64,000 nucleotides of DNA from Ornithodoros turicata (lineage: Eukaryota > Arthropoda > Arachnida > Ixodida > Argasidae), in assembly GCF_037126465.1 (NCBI RefSeq), contig NC_088201.1:133948052-134012051 (forward strand), given 5' to 3'. The position numbers were made by a program, and so were the translations under genes. Under the pieces are notes generated by a model. That model made no database searches, was not told the origin of the DNA, and saw only the letters and a list, made by a program, of their open reading frames with translations. This document shows, piece after piece, positions 11,030 to 22,153 of this stretch (positions within the stretch are counted from its first letter, which is position 1; the number at the start of each line of letters is the position of its first letter).

Positions 11030-11211
11030 TGCGAAGAAGGAGGGAATATGTTTATTAAGAAAAAAGAAAGGAAAGGTCAGCCAGACGGAGGTCGGCTTGC
11101 TATTCCAAAAAAAAATGAAAAATGGGGGAAGAAAAGAAAATGAAAAGACAAAGAAGAAAAGGAAAGGAAGAACACAAAACCAACTGAAAAGTCACAGACA
11201 CGGTCACACAG

Positions 11212-11700
11212 TCACAAGGCGTTGACGATGTTCGAAGCCTGGAGAAAGCGGAGGAGCGCAGTGGTTTCTGCCGACTGGGTCGACTGACGAACGGGACCCA
11301 GTAAGGAAGCCAGTGTCATAGTGCCGTAGCCAAGCTGGGATAGACGACGACAGAGGGCGTCACGGTGTAGAAGGTGTTGCCGGCAGTGTAGGATGCAGTA
11401 GGGAATATCACCCACCACGCCACAGCTAGTGCAGAGGGGAGTGCTAGACTGACCCATTTTGAACAGTTGCAGCGGTGTGCGGGCGACGTTTAGACGAAGA
11501 CGGTGCAGGAGCGATTCCTCGTGACGAGTGCAGCGACACGTAATAAAGAAGTCCACTGCGGGGTCGATTGGTTGCAGGTGACTGTTGTATGAGGCAGCCT
11601 CAGCTCTGAACGCTTGGGCCCGAGCAGCACACCGGTGGCGTATAGATATACAACAAGCAGAAACAGTAAGGGGCAGATGAACCGTAGCATGAGTCACCAC
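11212..11700 (-). pseudogene. LINE C-terminal tail with CCHC-like motif
   Basis: The minus strand reads RHEESLLHRLRLNVARTP then CTSCGV, ILHC, and a hydrophobic tail to a stop at 11212. The Cys-x2-Cys...His...Cys arrangement with RLRLNVA upstream is the conserved region after RNase H in these LINEs; the second LINE at 53946 has the same RLRLNVAFTP. It was joined to the RNase H at 19721 before the 8-kb insertion. Confidence 0.8.
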
Positions 11701-11719
11701 CCAGGCAGCACACGACATC

Positions 11720-12240
11720 GGGCCGATGTTGCATCGGGCAAGTTGGGCATGTCGGCCCGATATATCTCTGACACTGCCAACTTGTGGCCGATATACAACA
11801 GAAGCTGGCAATGTCGGCTCAATGTTGACACAAAAAAAACGTCATGGCGCCGACAATGCGAACTTCCAGCAGATATCCCCCTGAAGTTGGCAATGTCGGC
11901 TCGATGTTGATCAAAATCAGCGACATGTAGCCGACAATGCCAACTTGCAAGAGATATCATCCCGAAGTTGGCAATGTCGGCTCGATGTTGATTGAAACCA
12001 GTGACATGCAGCCGACAATGCCAACTTGCAACAAATATCACGCTGAAGTTGGCAATGTCGGCTCGATGTTGATTGAAACCAGTGACATGCAGCCGACAAT
12101 GCCAACTTGCAAGAGATATCATCCCGAAGTTGGCAATGTCGGCTTGATGTTGATCGAAACCAGCGACATGATGCAGCCGAGAATGCAAACTTGCAATGAA
12201 TATCCTGCTGAAGTTGGCAATGTCGGTCGTGTTCTGTCGT
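11720..12240. repeat. Six 81-bp subterminal tandem repeats
   Basis: GAAGYTGGCAATGTCGGC recurs at 11801, 11883, 11964, 12045, 12126 and 12210, giving a period of 81-84 bp. Each unit holds two inverted GTCGGC/GCCGAC cores and GATGTTGATC. The motif echoes the element's terminal repeat, as expected for transposase-binding arrays. Since 81 is divisible by three, long frames appear on both strands (27-residue repeats); these are not genes. Confidence 0.85.
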
Positions 12241-12299
12241 GTCGGTTCGTTATCTATTCGAGGGCCAAACTTGCAATGAAACATGTTTTCACAAATGTC

Positions 12300-14880
12300 T
12301 AGTGCGCTTCATAGAAGCGGTAATTAAATATGCAATTATATAATAGCACATTACACTGACTGAAAATGAAAAACATGCTTCCTTAATTTTGCATGCTACA
12401 CCACGTAAACGTATATAGGAGGACATTCACAAATTAGCGTCCTGAGTCCTTCGCAGCTTGGCAAAAATCCCTGGTGAATTTGCAGAGGCGTAAGGAGCAG
12501 CATTGATAAGCATGACGACGTCACTCGGGGTTCCAAAGAGAGTAATTTATCTGTTTGCGGGCAAAAGTTGACACAAAATATGTTTTCACAAATGTCTGGT
12601 GCGCTTCATAGAACCCCCGAACCCGAACCATGGAACCCGAACCCTGCGCCGAAGAAAAGGCTGAGGCTCCCATCACCACGTAGGGAATACTTGCATTCTT
12701 CTGTTTATTAGTTCATTGTTTTCTGTTAGAAACATGGTGCACCATACGAATATCTTGATCTACAAAACCGTGCCTCTTTTTTCAGCCTGTGACAGAGACG
12801 GCCTGACTTGCAGTCCTCGTAAGTATGTTTAGCGCAGTGTCATCATAAAAAATAGTTGTCTGTGTGCAGGTACAGTGACAAGTATATGCACATATACAGG
12901 TTGACCCCGAAAATGTAACATTGAATTATATTTAAAAAACGTATGTTATCTAGATGATGAACTAGCGCTGGGAACGTTACAGAAAGAAGTGACGACAGGA
13001 CAGGTGCTACACTTCCAACAAAATAATTTATTGGCAACATAATACTGTCTTTAAATATCACTCTTACGCACCTAATACGTGCAAGAATTTTAATATTACT
13101 AATCATAATCCACGCACTCAACATCCTTCGCCTTGTCCCATATTTTTAGGAATTTCACCTCGTTATCAAACAAAGTGATACGAGCATTACCAATGCACTG
13201 TTGCTCTTTTTTTATTATTATTTGGAGTGCCTCTATTGTTTCTCTGGTACGCTGATCACAAGAATGACCTTTTATGACCTGTATGACCGACAGCTCATAT
13301 TGCAAAATTTTCCTAATTTTTCTGGTGCAGAAAGTGTCGCAGGAATAGAATGCCTGTTGCAAGTTTCTTTAAATTATGGGCCAATTTATGCATATAGGGT
13401 ATGAGAACCGGTACCCTTTGCAGGAGCTTTGCTCTCCATGATGGTCTCCTTTCCATTGTTTTTATTACATAGTGCACGAGACACAATGGCCATCGAGCAG
13501 TGCCCTTGTGACTTCACAGCGAGAGGCCAGCAATACAAACAGCGAGCCTGTGATGCCACTTGGTCCAAGCAGTGTCTCGTTCAACCAGGACACACACTCC
13601 CAGGGACAGTGTAAGCCTACGTGACATTAGTTTCTTTTTCTTTTTCATCGCGCAGTATCCTAGTTGCACTTCACAAAATCTACATGTCTGTATTATGGGT
13701 ATATTTCAGACTCTCCACCTAGTTGCAGCAGACTTGCAACAGCAGCTCACGACACTGAAGATGGTGTCACCCGTAAGTCACTCTGAACTCTGGACTTGAC
13801 ATGTGGGGTAATTGGTAAAAATCTGTCCTGCAATGCTAGTGCTGCAGGAGACCAGGACACAGCGAGATGTTTCTCTCGACACACATCTAGGGCACACAGC
13901 CGAACAGAAGTATTGGTTGTGTGCTGTGGCTGAGTGAAAGCGTAGGATATGTGGATACATTGCAATGCAATCCCATTAATTTGAGTCCACTTAATTCAAA
14001 CTTAGGGATAATCCGAACTGATGCTTAGCTCCTGGCAAAGCCATGTATATTGTAGTGGAGGAAAAGGAAAACACTCGGTAGTTTGGATGAATGTAAAATG
14101 TGTTCATCGGTTTATTGGAACAAGACTGCACGGCCATCGTGACATGTCTCTCACATGGCTAGGATGCGCTGCAAACTCATCAAGCCCTTATTCAAAAAGG
14201 TTCCCTATAGTTTAACATTGTTTTATTCTAACAAATCACCAAATGTAATACGTGCAGTTGCGAAAGGGCTTGTGATGAAATTGAGAAAGCCTGAAGACAG
14301 GAAAGAGAGGGATGCTTTGGGGAGAATGACCATCCTTCCTATGTGCACAGCATTGCTCACAATAATGAACACAGTCCTCACACACAATATGGTGGTGCAT
14401 CTTTCTGTCCCCATCCAGTTCTGTAGAAGAGTCAACACTGAGCTACAAGAGGGTGAGTGCAGGGTCAAACGTAAACAACGGTTTGTACAATGCCGTAAAG
14501 GCGTTCACACAATATTCCCCTGTTATCAGTGTTCAGAATGCAAGCAGGCTTTTCTAAAATTTTAAGTGCTTAAAGTTTATTGTGTGCTCCTAATATACTA
14601 GTCGTGAGTCAGCTGTTATGTGTGTCGCCTCCCAGTGTCCTCGTCTGCTGCAGCTCTAGCAGGCTTGATGAAGTCGTCACTGAGGCTTGTTAAACTGTCC
14701 AAAGGACAGTCATACATGAACAGCAGACAGTGCAGTAGTATAGTTTGCAGCATGATAACGTAGAGTGATTGCTTTTCGATGTATTTTCCATTTACCTCTT
14801 TTTCGAACACATACTGGCTTAATATTGCATGTCAAGATCATGCGTTTTCATATCATGTTTCCAGCATACGAGAGGAAATC
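12300..14880 (+). other. Unassigned interior of the DUF4806 transposon, left part
   Basis: No family is recognised. The largest plus-strand frame (14155-14565, 136 residues) includes RAVAKGLVMKLRKPEDRKE and may be an exon remnant. A minus-strand frame at 13362-13099 is rich in charged residues. Upstream exons of the DUF4806 gene are expected in this interval, but I cannot place them. Confidence 0.4.
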
Positions 14881-14885
14881 CTTAA

Positions 14886-17602
14886 AGGGACGGTCCCGTA
14901 CACCCTGGCCCATCCACAAAGCGTACCATTCGATTCCTCATTGCTGAAAACGTAATACTGTGAATTCGCTCGTCCAGAATCGTCACGGTTATTAAATAAA
15001 CGAATTAAGTTAATAAGAACAGCGCCAGCACATTGCGATTTCTGTTGGCAACAGCGATATCCGCTACGATGGCAGACCGCTTATTGGATGAAAAAATCGT
15101 CTGCTCTCGCGCCTTTTTGCAGCGGTGAGAGCAGACGACTTCCAAAAGGTGCTCGAGGATCACGGCGACGGCAATAAATTTGCTGCATGTGGTCTCGTCA
15201 AACGAAAGACGCGTATTGTAAAATGTGGCCGAACAACAATGTCAATACGTCTCGCATCTTCATTTCGAGCGGGAGTTTACGTGAATGACTCCACCTAATA
15301 AAGGCAGTTGACGCTTATTTACTAACTTGTCTCGTATCGTTCGGTATTTTGAGCACTTCTAGTTCGTCTTACCTGCGAAAAGAATATTCCGTATGGAAGT
15401 GGTGGAAACGTAACCCGGGTGTATAACAACTCTTTTGTAAACGACAATGTGATGAAAGTGGATATAGAAAAGCACCTGTTGGGAGTCACATACTCGAAGC
15501 ATCATCAAAAAAAGGTCTGATTGTCACACGCGTGCGCGTACTCCGCACGTTTCGTTCACGATGCATATCAGGTAAGAGACGTTCTGCGAGCACGATATGT
15601 ATGGGACGGCGCCGGACGCAGCTCAAACTAAAAGATGTCGACCGTCACGCAGTCAACTGTTAGCGGCAACGGTGTCCAAAGAACTGGATACGCGCAGTAT
15701 TGAAATGTAGGTATTACTCTGTTGATAATAGCCAAAAGTGACGTGTACAGAAATTGTCGGCACCGCACGAAACGGCAGTCCCGCGTACCTCGGTAGTATT
15801 GCGAGAAGGAAGTGCTTGACCCAGCAGGCTACATCTGTTTGTTTTGCATAAAGCCTCTCTAAGGTATTATCCCTACCGGAGCAGTATATCGCCAAACTAT
15901 GCTCAATAATGTTGTATTGTACCCCTTCAGTAGCTGACACTAACTGATGAGAGTGGCACTCCTTCCTGTGCCAGAATCAACACCTATTAATGGGTCACAA
16001 ATATAACAACTCCAATTCGCAGGCTTCACAGCTCTATTTAATTTTTCCCTGCACATTGCTGATGTGAGAAAAGTATTGCATAATATAAATATGTAAGTTA
16101 TATCCACAAATCAGTGTTGTGATCATTTGATGTTCAACCAGCAAAAGACAAGACAACCTTGTTGACAGGACAGGACGACAGGTTGCTCAGAGCTTGCTGC
16201 TTGAACATCATTATGACTACCCGATACCAACAACCCAATTTTAACACAATTGGTCAGTGCTGTGGACGTACATTACAATAAGGGACAATAAAAGATGACT
16301 ACATAAACACTCAACTTCCACAACCTTTATATTCAACGTGCTGGACATGTTAGCCTGCAACCCCTGATATCGAATCAAAATGTGAGCCAGTATGGGCTCA
16401 TGAACACACCGGTGTAACATGAGCAACAATAAGCCAGACGACATGTAAACATGTTGCAAACCGCTGTTCCATCTTACAAATTTGTCACGCACGTCTAGGT
16501 ATTTTTGATATTTTTGAAAGTTTTAAACATTTCCACATCTTTTATATTCAACGTGCTAGACATCTATCTTAGTGTGCAACCCCTGACACAATCAAAATCT
16601 GAGCCAGTAGGGCTCATGAACACACCGGTGTAGCATGAGCAAAAATAAGACTGACGACAAGTAAACTTGTCGCAAACCGCTGTTCCATCTTACAAATTTG
16701 TCATGCACGTCTAGGTATTTTTGATATTTTTGAAAGTTTTTAAACATTTCCACATCTTTTATATTCAACGTGCTGGACATCTTAGTGTGCAACCCCTGAC
16801 ACAATCAAAATCTGAGCCAGTATAGGCTCATGAACACACCGGTGTAGCATGAGCAAAAATAAGACTGACGACAAGTAAACATGTTGCAAACCGCTGTTCC
16901 ATCTTACAAATTTGTCATGGACGTCTAGGTATTTTTGATATTTTTGAAAGTTTTTAAACATTTCCACATCTTTTATATTCAACGTGCTGGACATCTTAGT
17001 GTGCAACCCCTGACACAATCAAAATCTGAGCCAGTATGGGCTCATGAACACACCGCCATAACATTAGCAAAAATACGGCTGTTCCATCTTGCACATTCGT
17101 AATGCACGTCTAGGTATTTTTGATATGAAATATTATAATCATCAATGATGATAAGGGCTTATTGGATGCAAAAGCATGGTCTTTGATGCAGATATGTTGG
17201 ATGGTCCTGAAAAGGGCTTTTTTTTTTTTTTTTTTTTTCATAGGCCAGGGGTCAGGGACCCGTCACTATTGCTAAATTTGCTATCAGACATTACGACGTC
17301 GCGCGTGACAACTTCCAAGCGCAAAGCGCATACACCCCCGACTGTATTGTGCATTGCGCTTCGGTCGCCCAATGGGTGACCTGCCACCATAAATACCATA
17401 ACCACGTCACATGTGACGTTGCATGAGAGGGAGTTGAATCCAGCTGCGACTTCCGTCGTCTGCTGTCACGGCATATTCCTTCAAATTTCTCGAAAACCAC
17501 TTCGTTGTTCTGGTTGAAACTTCGCGACTGTGTGTCTGTAGCACTCTTGAATATAATTTCAGCTAAGTTTCGGAATCGCTCGATCTGTACGAGACCGTCC
17601 CT
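14886..17602 (+). mobile_element. Kolobok DNA transposon, short decayed copy
   Basis: TTAA stands at both sides (14882-14885 and 17603-17606). The inverted ends AGGGACGGTCCCGTACA and TGTACGAGACCGTCCCT match the ends of the larger copy at 42762-51901. Subterminal sequence also matches on both sides for about 150-300 bp, including GTCACGGTTATTAAATAAAC. A decayed THAP exon lies near 15395-15640, and 17260-17330 retains the start of the P2X7-like minus-strand gene. The transposase core is missing, so this is a deletion derivative. It landed about 20 bp upstream of the splice acceptor of a DUF4806 exon. Confidence 0.9.
16245..17110 (+). repeat. Four ~215-bp tandem repeats inside the Kolobok copy
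   Basis: TTTATATTCAACGTGCTGGACAT recurs near 16331, 16546, 16763 and 16977. The unit aligns with a transposase exon of the larger Kolobok (45288-45449, TCAACGTGCTGG...GCTGTTCCA) plus flanking intron. It is therefore an amplified, degenerate exon cassette and no longer codes. Confidence 0.8.
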
Positions 17603-17624
17603 TTAAGGCTTCTCATTGAAATAG

Positions 17625-19378
17625 AGAGCCCTGAGGGACCTCTCGCAGAGGGTTGCTGCGCTTGAAGGGCAAGGGGGAGCCACAGTGCAAACTGGGGACA
17701 GCAGCGGTATCCTCGAGGAGCTTTTCAAGGAGCCACTGTCCACCATCCAGGAGTGGGACGCCCTTGAAGAGGAACTCCAGGACAGCGCCACAAGGAAGGC
17801 CGTAGTAAGTGCCACAAATAAGTAAACCTCATGTTATTTGGCATAGCCCAACCATACTTACAATATCTTAAGCAAGTGTCACTGCGCCTACTGCACACAC
17901 ACAAGTGACGATGTCACATAGAGGACTACAGTAGTGTACAACCGTTTTTGTTGTTAGCCAATCAGAGTAGTATACAAAGAATATTACTGGGGAGGGAGAG
18001 TTTCCCAAGCTATCTTTACAAACTCTGAGGAAAAGCAATATGCTGAAGGTTGTCAAGGTAACTTGATCGATTTATGCAATACAGGCCAGAAATACTTTGC
18101 CTACACAGTCACTTACATGTACGCTCTGTCAATCTGCCCTTATTATTAGTAGTAGTAGTTGTAGTAGTAGAATCAGTATTACTGTGACGTCTACACAGAC
18201 TACCAACTACTTACGCTATTGTTAGTATGGCATTTTGCCCTTTTGTATTGTGAGTGACCTCTGTGTGGTAAAATGTAACGAACTATTTTCATATTGTTTA
18301 GATGAGCCGACTTGCTGTTGTAGGGGGAAGCAACCTCAATGATGTGGTGCGCCTCATCATGGAGACCTGCACACGAAAATCCCTGCAGCAGCAGGTAACG
18401 GTTGAGGGCCGTAATGGTAAACGGGCCTTCAAGGGTACGCAATTATTCGCGTGCGTGCTTGGTAAGTCACATTTTGCATGTTTTTGCCTTGCTTTTATAT
18501 TGCCCATCTTTCCTAAATAATGAAAGCTGTGCTGAGTGATGAACATGAGACTGATCTTGCAGTTCATCAGGTTCCTTCAGTGTATTTTCTCGGAACCTGT
18601 TACTGTGGTTTCATCCTGATACTCAACGTGAACATGTAGATCAATCGGCTGTTGGCAGTCGCCTGGGAAACTTCTGCAAGATTCCATGAGAAGAATGAAA
18701 CCCATGATTTGTATGCTCAACTAATAGACTGGGCTAGTGCATTTTCTTCATATGTGTACATAAATTATTAAGTCCAACATTTTTTCTCATGAATAGGTGA
18801 AATTTTCACAGCTTTTCTCAAGATAAGGTTATCCTTAACACGTTATTTGTGTGGTATTAGTAAGAATCCCAATGACATGTATGAGCTGATTGAAATGCAG
18901 GAGCTGCACCTTATGGTCGTATCTTGCTATGATATCAGCAACACCAAAAATTATGAAGACATGTACACCTGAAACACCCTTCAATGCTATCTCACAAGAA
19001 ACATCACTTCACGTGTGTGTTTGGTGAGTGGTATTTCGGTGGTAGTTATCCTTCGCTGCTGCTCATGTGTTACATTAGGAATGTAACAGAGCCTCATTAG
19101 TTTCGTGGTTGTGCCATTGATTATATGGAAGCATGAAAACTGCAACTCTAATAGATGAACAACCTTTTTTTGTGGTGATTGTTTGTGAATGTGATATACA
19201 TTTTCTGTAAATTAATATGTGCTGTTTTATTTTTTTCAAAGCGGCTGTCCACAAGCGGATGAATATCCTCAGCATTGAGGTCACCGACAAGGAAATCACC
19301 TCCAGAATCGGCAGGTACCTCATGTGTGCCATAGACAGGGAAGGCGGGAGAAAAGAGAGGTTGACGAAAGATAAATAA
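17625..19378 (+). CDS. DUF4806-domain protein, three visible exons (5' part missing)
   Basis: Exons 17625-17804, 18302-18461 and 19242-19378 have GT...AG borders and compatible phases (0, then 1). They encode consecutive parts of a DUF4806 domain: PLSTIQEWDALEEELQD, then VVGGSNLNDVVRLIMETC with GKRAFKGTQLF, then AVHKRMNILSIEVTDKEI ending IGRYLMCAIDRE before a stop. DUF4806 is a roughly 100-residue domain of unknown role, common in arthropod, hydrozoan and fish proteins and often repetitive. Upstream of the first exon is a coiled-coil-like RALRDLSQRVAALEG. The 5' exons lie left of the nested Kolobok and are not identified. I infer an accessory DNA-binding or transposase-partner protein of the host element. 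Confidence 0.7.
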
Positions 19379-19589
19379 ATGTGCAATCTTTGCCTTTATG
19401 ACTGACTTGTTGTGCTTTCTAGAAGCAAGGAAAAGTACACAGTTATCCAGCATCACATAAATATGAATGTACAACCATAACTTAACCCGAGACAAGGGGA
19501 CGCAAAACAACGAACAAAGACAAAGTCTCTCGTTATGAATATACAATTTGATCCGGCTTGACAACGGTATACAAAGCGGCAGATTTTGT

Positions 19590-19720
19590 CGGCATCATGT
19601 CGGTGCGCGACATCGGCCCAACTCCGGGGCATGTTGCAGATCGGACATCGGGCCGACATCCAGAGTGTCGGCAAGTGGACATCGGTTCAATGTCGGCCCG
19701 ATGTCTGTGTGCTGCTTGGG
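19590..19720. repeat. Right subterminal region with GACATCGG motifs
   Basis: Within 130 bp the motif GACATCGG or its complement CGATGTC/ATGTCGG occurs at least five times, ending in the terminal repeat. It mirrors the left subterminal array but without the regular 81-bp spacing. It is a probable transposase-binding region. Confidence 0.6.
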
Positions 19721-20160
19721 CACTTGTGCAGCACGTCGTGCAGCCGCATCTGCGCCTGAGTTACCAGATAAGCCCACATGATCGGGAATCCACTGCAGAG
19801 AAAGAACGTGACCATTTGCACAGAGCCGATTGTGTGCCTGGATGGTCATGCTCGGCAGATGGTCATGCTCGGCAGGCCACGTATGATGGTGGGTTGGGAA
19901 GACAGCAAAAGGAGGAGGGACGCCCTGCTGTCAGTAAGGACAACCCAGGACTTCTCAGGTGGCAGACCAGCAATGTACTCTAGGGCTGCGAAGATGGCAT
20001 ACAGTTCCGCCTCAGTAGAGGACACAGGATAGGGCAACGTGTAGGCTTGTGCGTGGTCCGTATCTGTGACGTAAAAGGCTGCCCCTGATGTGTCACGCAT
20101 CACAGATGCATCTGTGAAGATTTCACGACAACTGGGGTACGTGGAGTTGATATGTGCCAA
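19721..20160 (-). pseudogene. LINE RNase H domain
   Basis: The minus strand reads FTDASVMRDTSGAAFYV (first Asp), TEAELYAIFAALEYI (Glu), VVLTDSRASLLLL (second Asp) and, after a frameshift, WIPDHVGLSGNSGADAAA (final Asp). The four catalytic positions are therefore present, although WIPDHVG carries Asp where WIPGHVG is usual. The domain degrades RNA in the RNA/DNA hybrid. It is truncated at 19720 by the TIR element. Confidence 0.85.
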
Positions 20161-20493
20161 GGAGAGCTGATGGGCTACTACTGGAGGAGCTTCATGTTTT
20201 CAAGGAAGGTCCGGGATTGCATGTTGAATGACGGGATGACGGACGTTCAAGGGTCCACATAGCTGGCGCAAAGGAGGGAGTAGGTGTCGTGGGCGGGAGA
20301 TAACCCCTTGGGCGGAAAATGGGAGTACCGAAGGCGGAAGCAGGGCAGCTTTCTGCACTCTGACAAAGGGGATGGGAAGGGTGGGTGAGACAGCGGGCGT
20401 ATACGCGCAGGGTGGTTGAGTCCGGTAGAGTAGGAATAGGGTGTTCTCTAGCTTCTGCGAGGATGGAGTAGGTCTCTGTTGTCCAAGGGACCC

Positions 20494-22120
20494 CTAGGCA
20501 GACACGGAGGCTGCGGGCTTGAAGGTTGAGAAGCTATCGGTCTTGGGTGGGACTGATTCCATGGAGGATAGGGAGGCTATACCGTAGCTTCCCCAAGAGA
20601 AGAGCCGTATGGACTCGGTGGAGGTCACGGCTGGAGGGGCCCCAGGACGCACCTGCGACACGCTTAAGGACGTTAACCAGGCTTGAAGCTTTGGCAACAA
20701 GTGTCTTCACGTGAGGAGACCATGTCAAGCCTCGGTCAACGGTAAAACTCAAGTAACGGCAGGTTGAGACAAATGTGATGGGCGACCCAGCAAGGGATAA
20801 TAGGTACTTGTGAAATTACTTCATTGAAAAGGCCATGGCTACAGTCTTTGCAAGTGAGATCGTTAGGCCTCGGTAGGCGAGATAATGACATATTGTGTCC
20901 AAGGAGCCTTGCAGACGACGTTGGATCGCATCATGACGAAGGGCAGATGTCCAAATACAAATATCGTCCGCATAGAGTAAGTGCGTTTTGGCAGCTGTGC
21001 TGAAAGGGAGGCCATGACGAGATTAAACAATAGGGGGCTGAGTAGCTACCCTGTGGGACGCCTCGTTGGATGTGATGCGAAGCAATATCCCCGTCCGTAG
21101 TGTGTACAAAGAGAGAGCGGTCTGTGAGGAAGTCTCGCAGCCATTGTGGGAAGAGAACTCCTACGTTGGCATCTTGGAGTGCTCTCAAAATTGCCTTGTG
21201 TTGCACACTGTCATACGCCTTCTTAACGTCTAGGAAAACAGCGGTGGACAGGAAGCCATCCGCACGAGCTTGTTGCAGTTCACTGACCAGGGTAAGGACA
21301 CTATCATGCGACGACCGCTCTGGGCGAAACCCCATCATTGTGGCCGGGAAAAAACCTGTGCTCTCTCGGTACCAGCTGAGCCTTTTGAAGACCATTCGTT
21401 CCAGTGTCTTCCTCACACAGCTGATAAGGGCTATCGGGCGGAAGGAGTCCATGTGGTGAGGAGATTGGCCGGGTTTGAGCAGGGGAACTACCACTGCGGC
21501 TTTCCATTCCTCGGGAAATCGCCCTTGCCGACAGCTGTCATTAAATATGCGTAGGAAACATAGTCTCCCCGCATAGGGAAGATACTGAAGTGCTTTGTAC
21601 GAGATCTGGTTCTCTCAGGTGAGGTATGCTGTGGTGATGCACTTAGTGCAGCATCCAACTCCATGAGAGTAAAAGGCAGGTCTAGGGCTGCGTTAGTCGT
21701 ACATTGCGCTACTTCAGGAACAGTTTCGCGGGTGAAGGTGAGGCGGGTACAGAACTCCTCTGCAATTTGCAGTTTCGTGCGCGACATGGCCAAAGAGAGG
21801 GAGCGGAACGGGTGACGTTGTACTACAGGAGTCGAGAGTCCCTTGAGCACGCCCCAGATTTGAGACAGGTCAGGCCGCCCGGGACATACGGTGACGTACG
21901 CTACCAGGTGACGTACGCGACGGTGAGGTCGAGACAGGAGGAGAGGTAGGTAGACAGGGGGGTACGGGGCGAAAGGAAAGCTTCCGCAGACGACGCTGTA
22001 TAGCTCTTTGTATACGTTTTGCTGCCTGCCGGTCTTGCATCGTGCCCGCCGTTCGGCACATCGTCCAAGGGCTCGGAGCCGCTCATATTCCGCATCAACG
22101 GCTGAATTGAAGTGGAACAC
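20494..22120 (-). pseudogene. LINE reverse transcriptase and linker
   Basis: Going leftward, a linker (CAERRARCKTGRQ) is followed by LKPGQSPHHMDSFRPIALI, ERMVFKRLSWY, MGFRPERSSHDSVLT, FLDVKKAYDSVQH (catalytic Asp present) and GVPQGSYSAPYCL. YADDICIW follows in another frame near 20965, and the thumb reads SLPILHGISPTQ near 20560. These are RT blocks of RNase H-type LINEs. Several frameshifts occur, and the region between 20760 and 20930 is hard to follow. A short foreign-looking insert lies at about 21900-21955. Confidence 0.85.
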
Positions 22121-22153
22121 GGTAGGTCATAGCCATAGCCATAGCCATATATA

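Larger units (their letters stand above)
11701..19720 (+). mobile_element. 8-kb TIR DNA transposon carrying a DUF4806 gene
   Basis: The ends are CCAGGCAGCACACGACATCG at the left and its imperfect complement at the right (19694-19720, TGCTGCTTGGG at the edge). The insertion splits the LINE between RNase H (HVGLSGNSGADAAARRAAQ) and the C-terminal tail. CAC may be duplicated on each side, which would suggest a 3-bp target duplication, but alignment at the edge is ambiguous by one base. Subterminal DNA at both ends is full of GACATCGG/CGATGTC motifs. It contains a spliced DUF4806 gene, a nested Kolobok copy and long stretches I cannot assign. No transposase catalytic domain is recognised, so the superfamily is open. 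Confidence 0.75.

Noticed and set aside
11694..12302. Long frames (121-196 residues) on both strands with 27-residue repeats
   Set aside because: An 81-bp repeat without stops keeps all copies in one frame; the repeat is subterminal transposon DNA.
13099..13362. Minus-strand 87-residue charged frame
   Set aside because: No family match, no start context, and surrounded by decayed transposon DNA.
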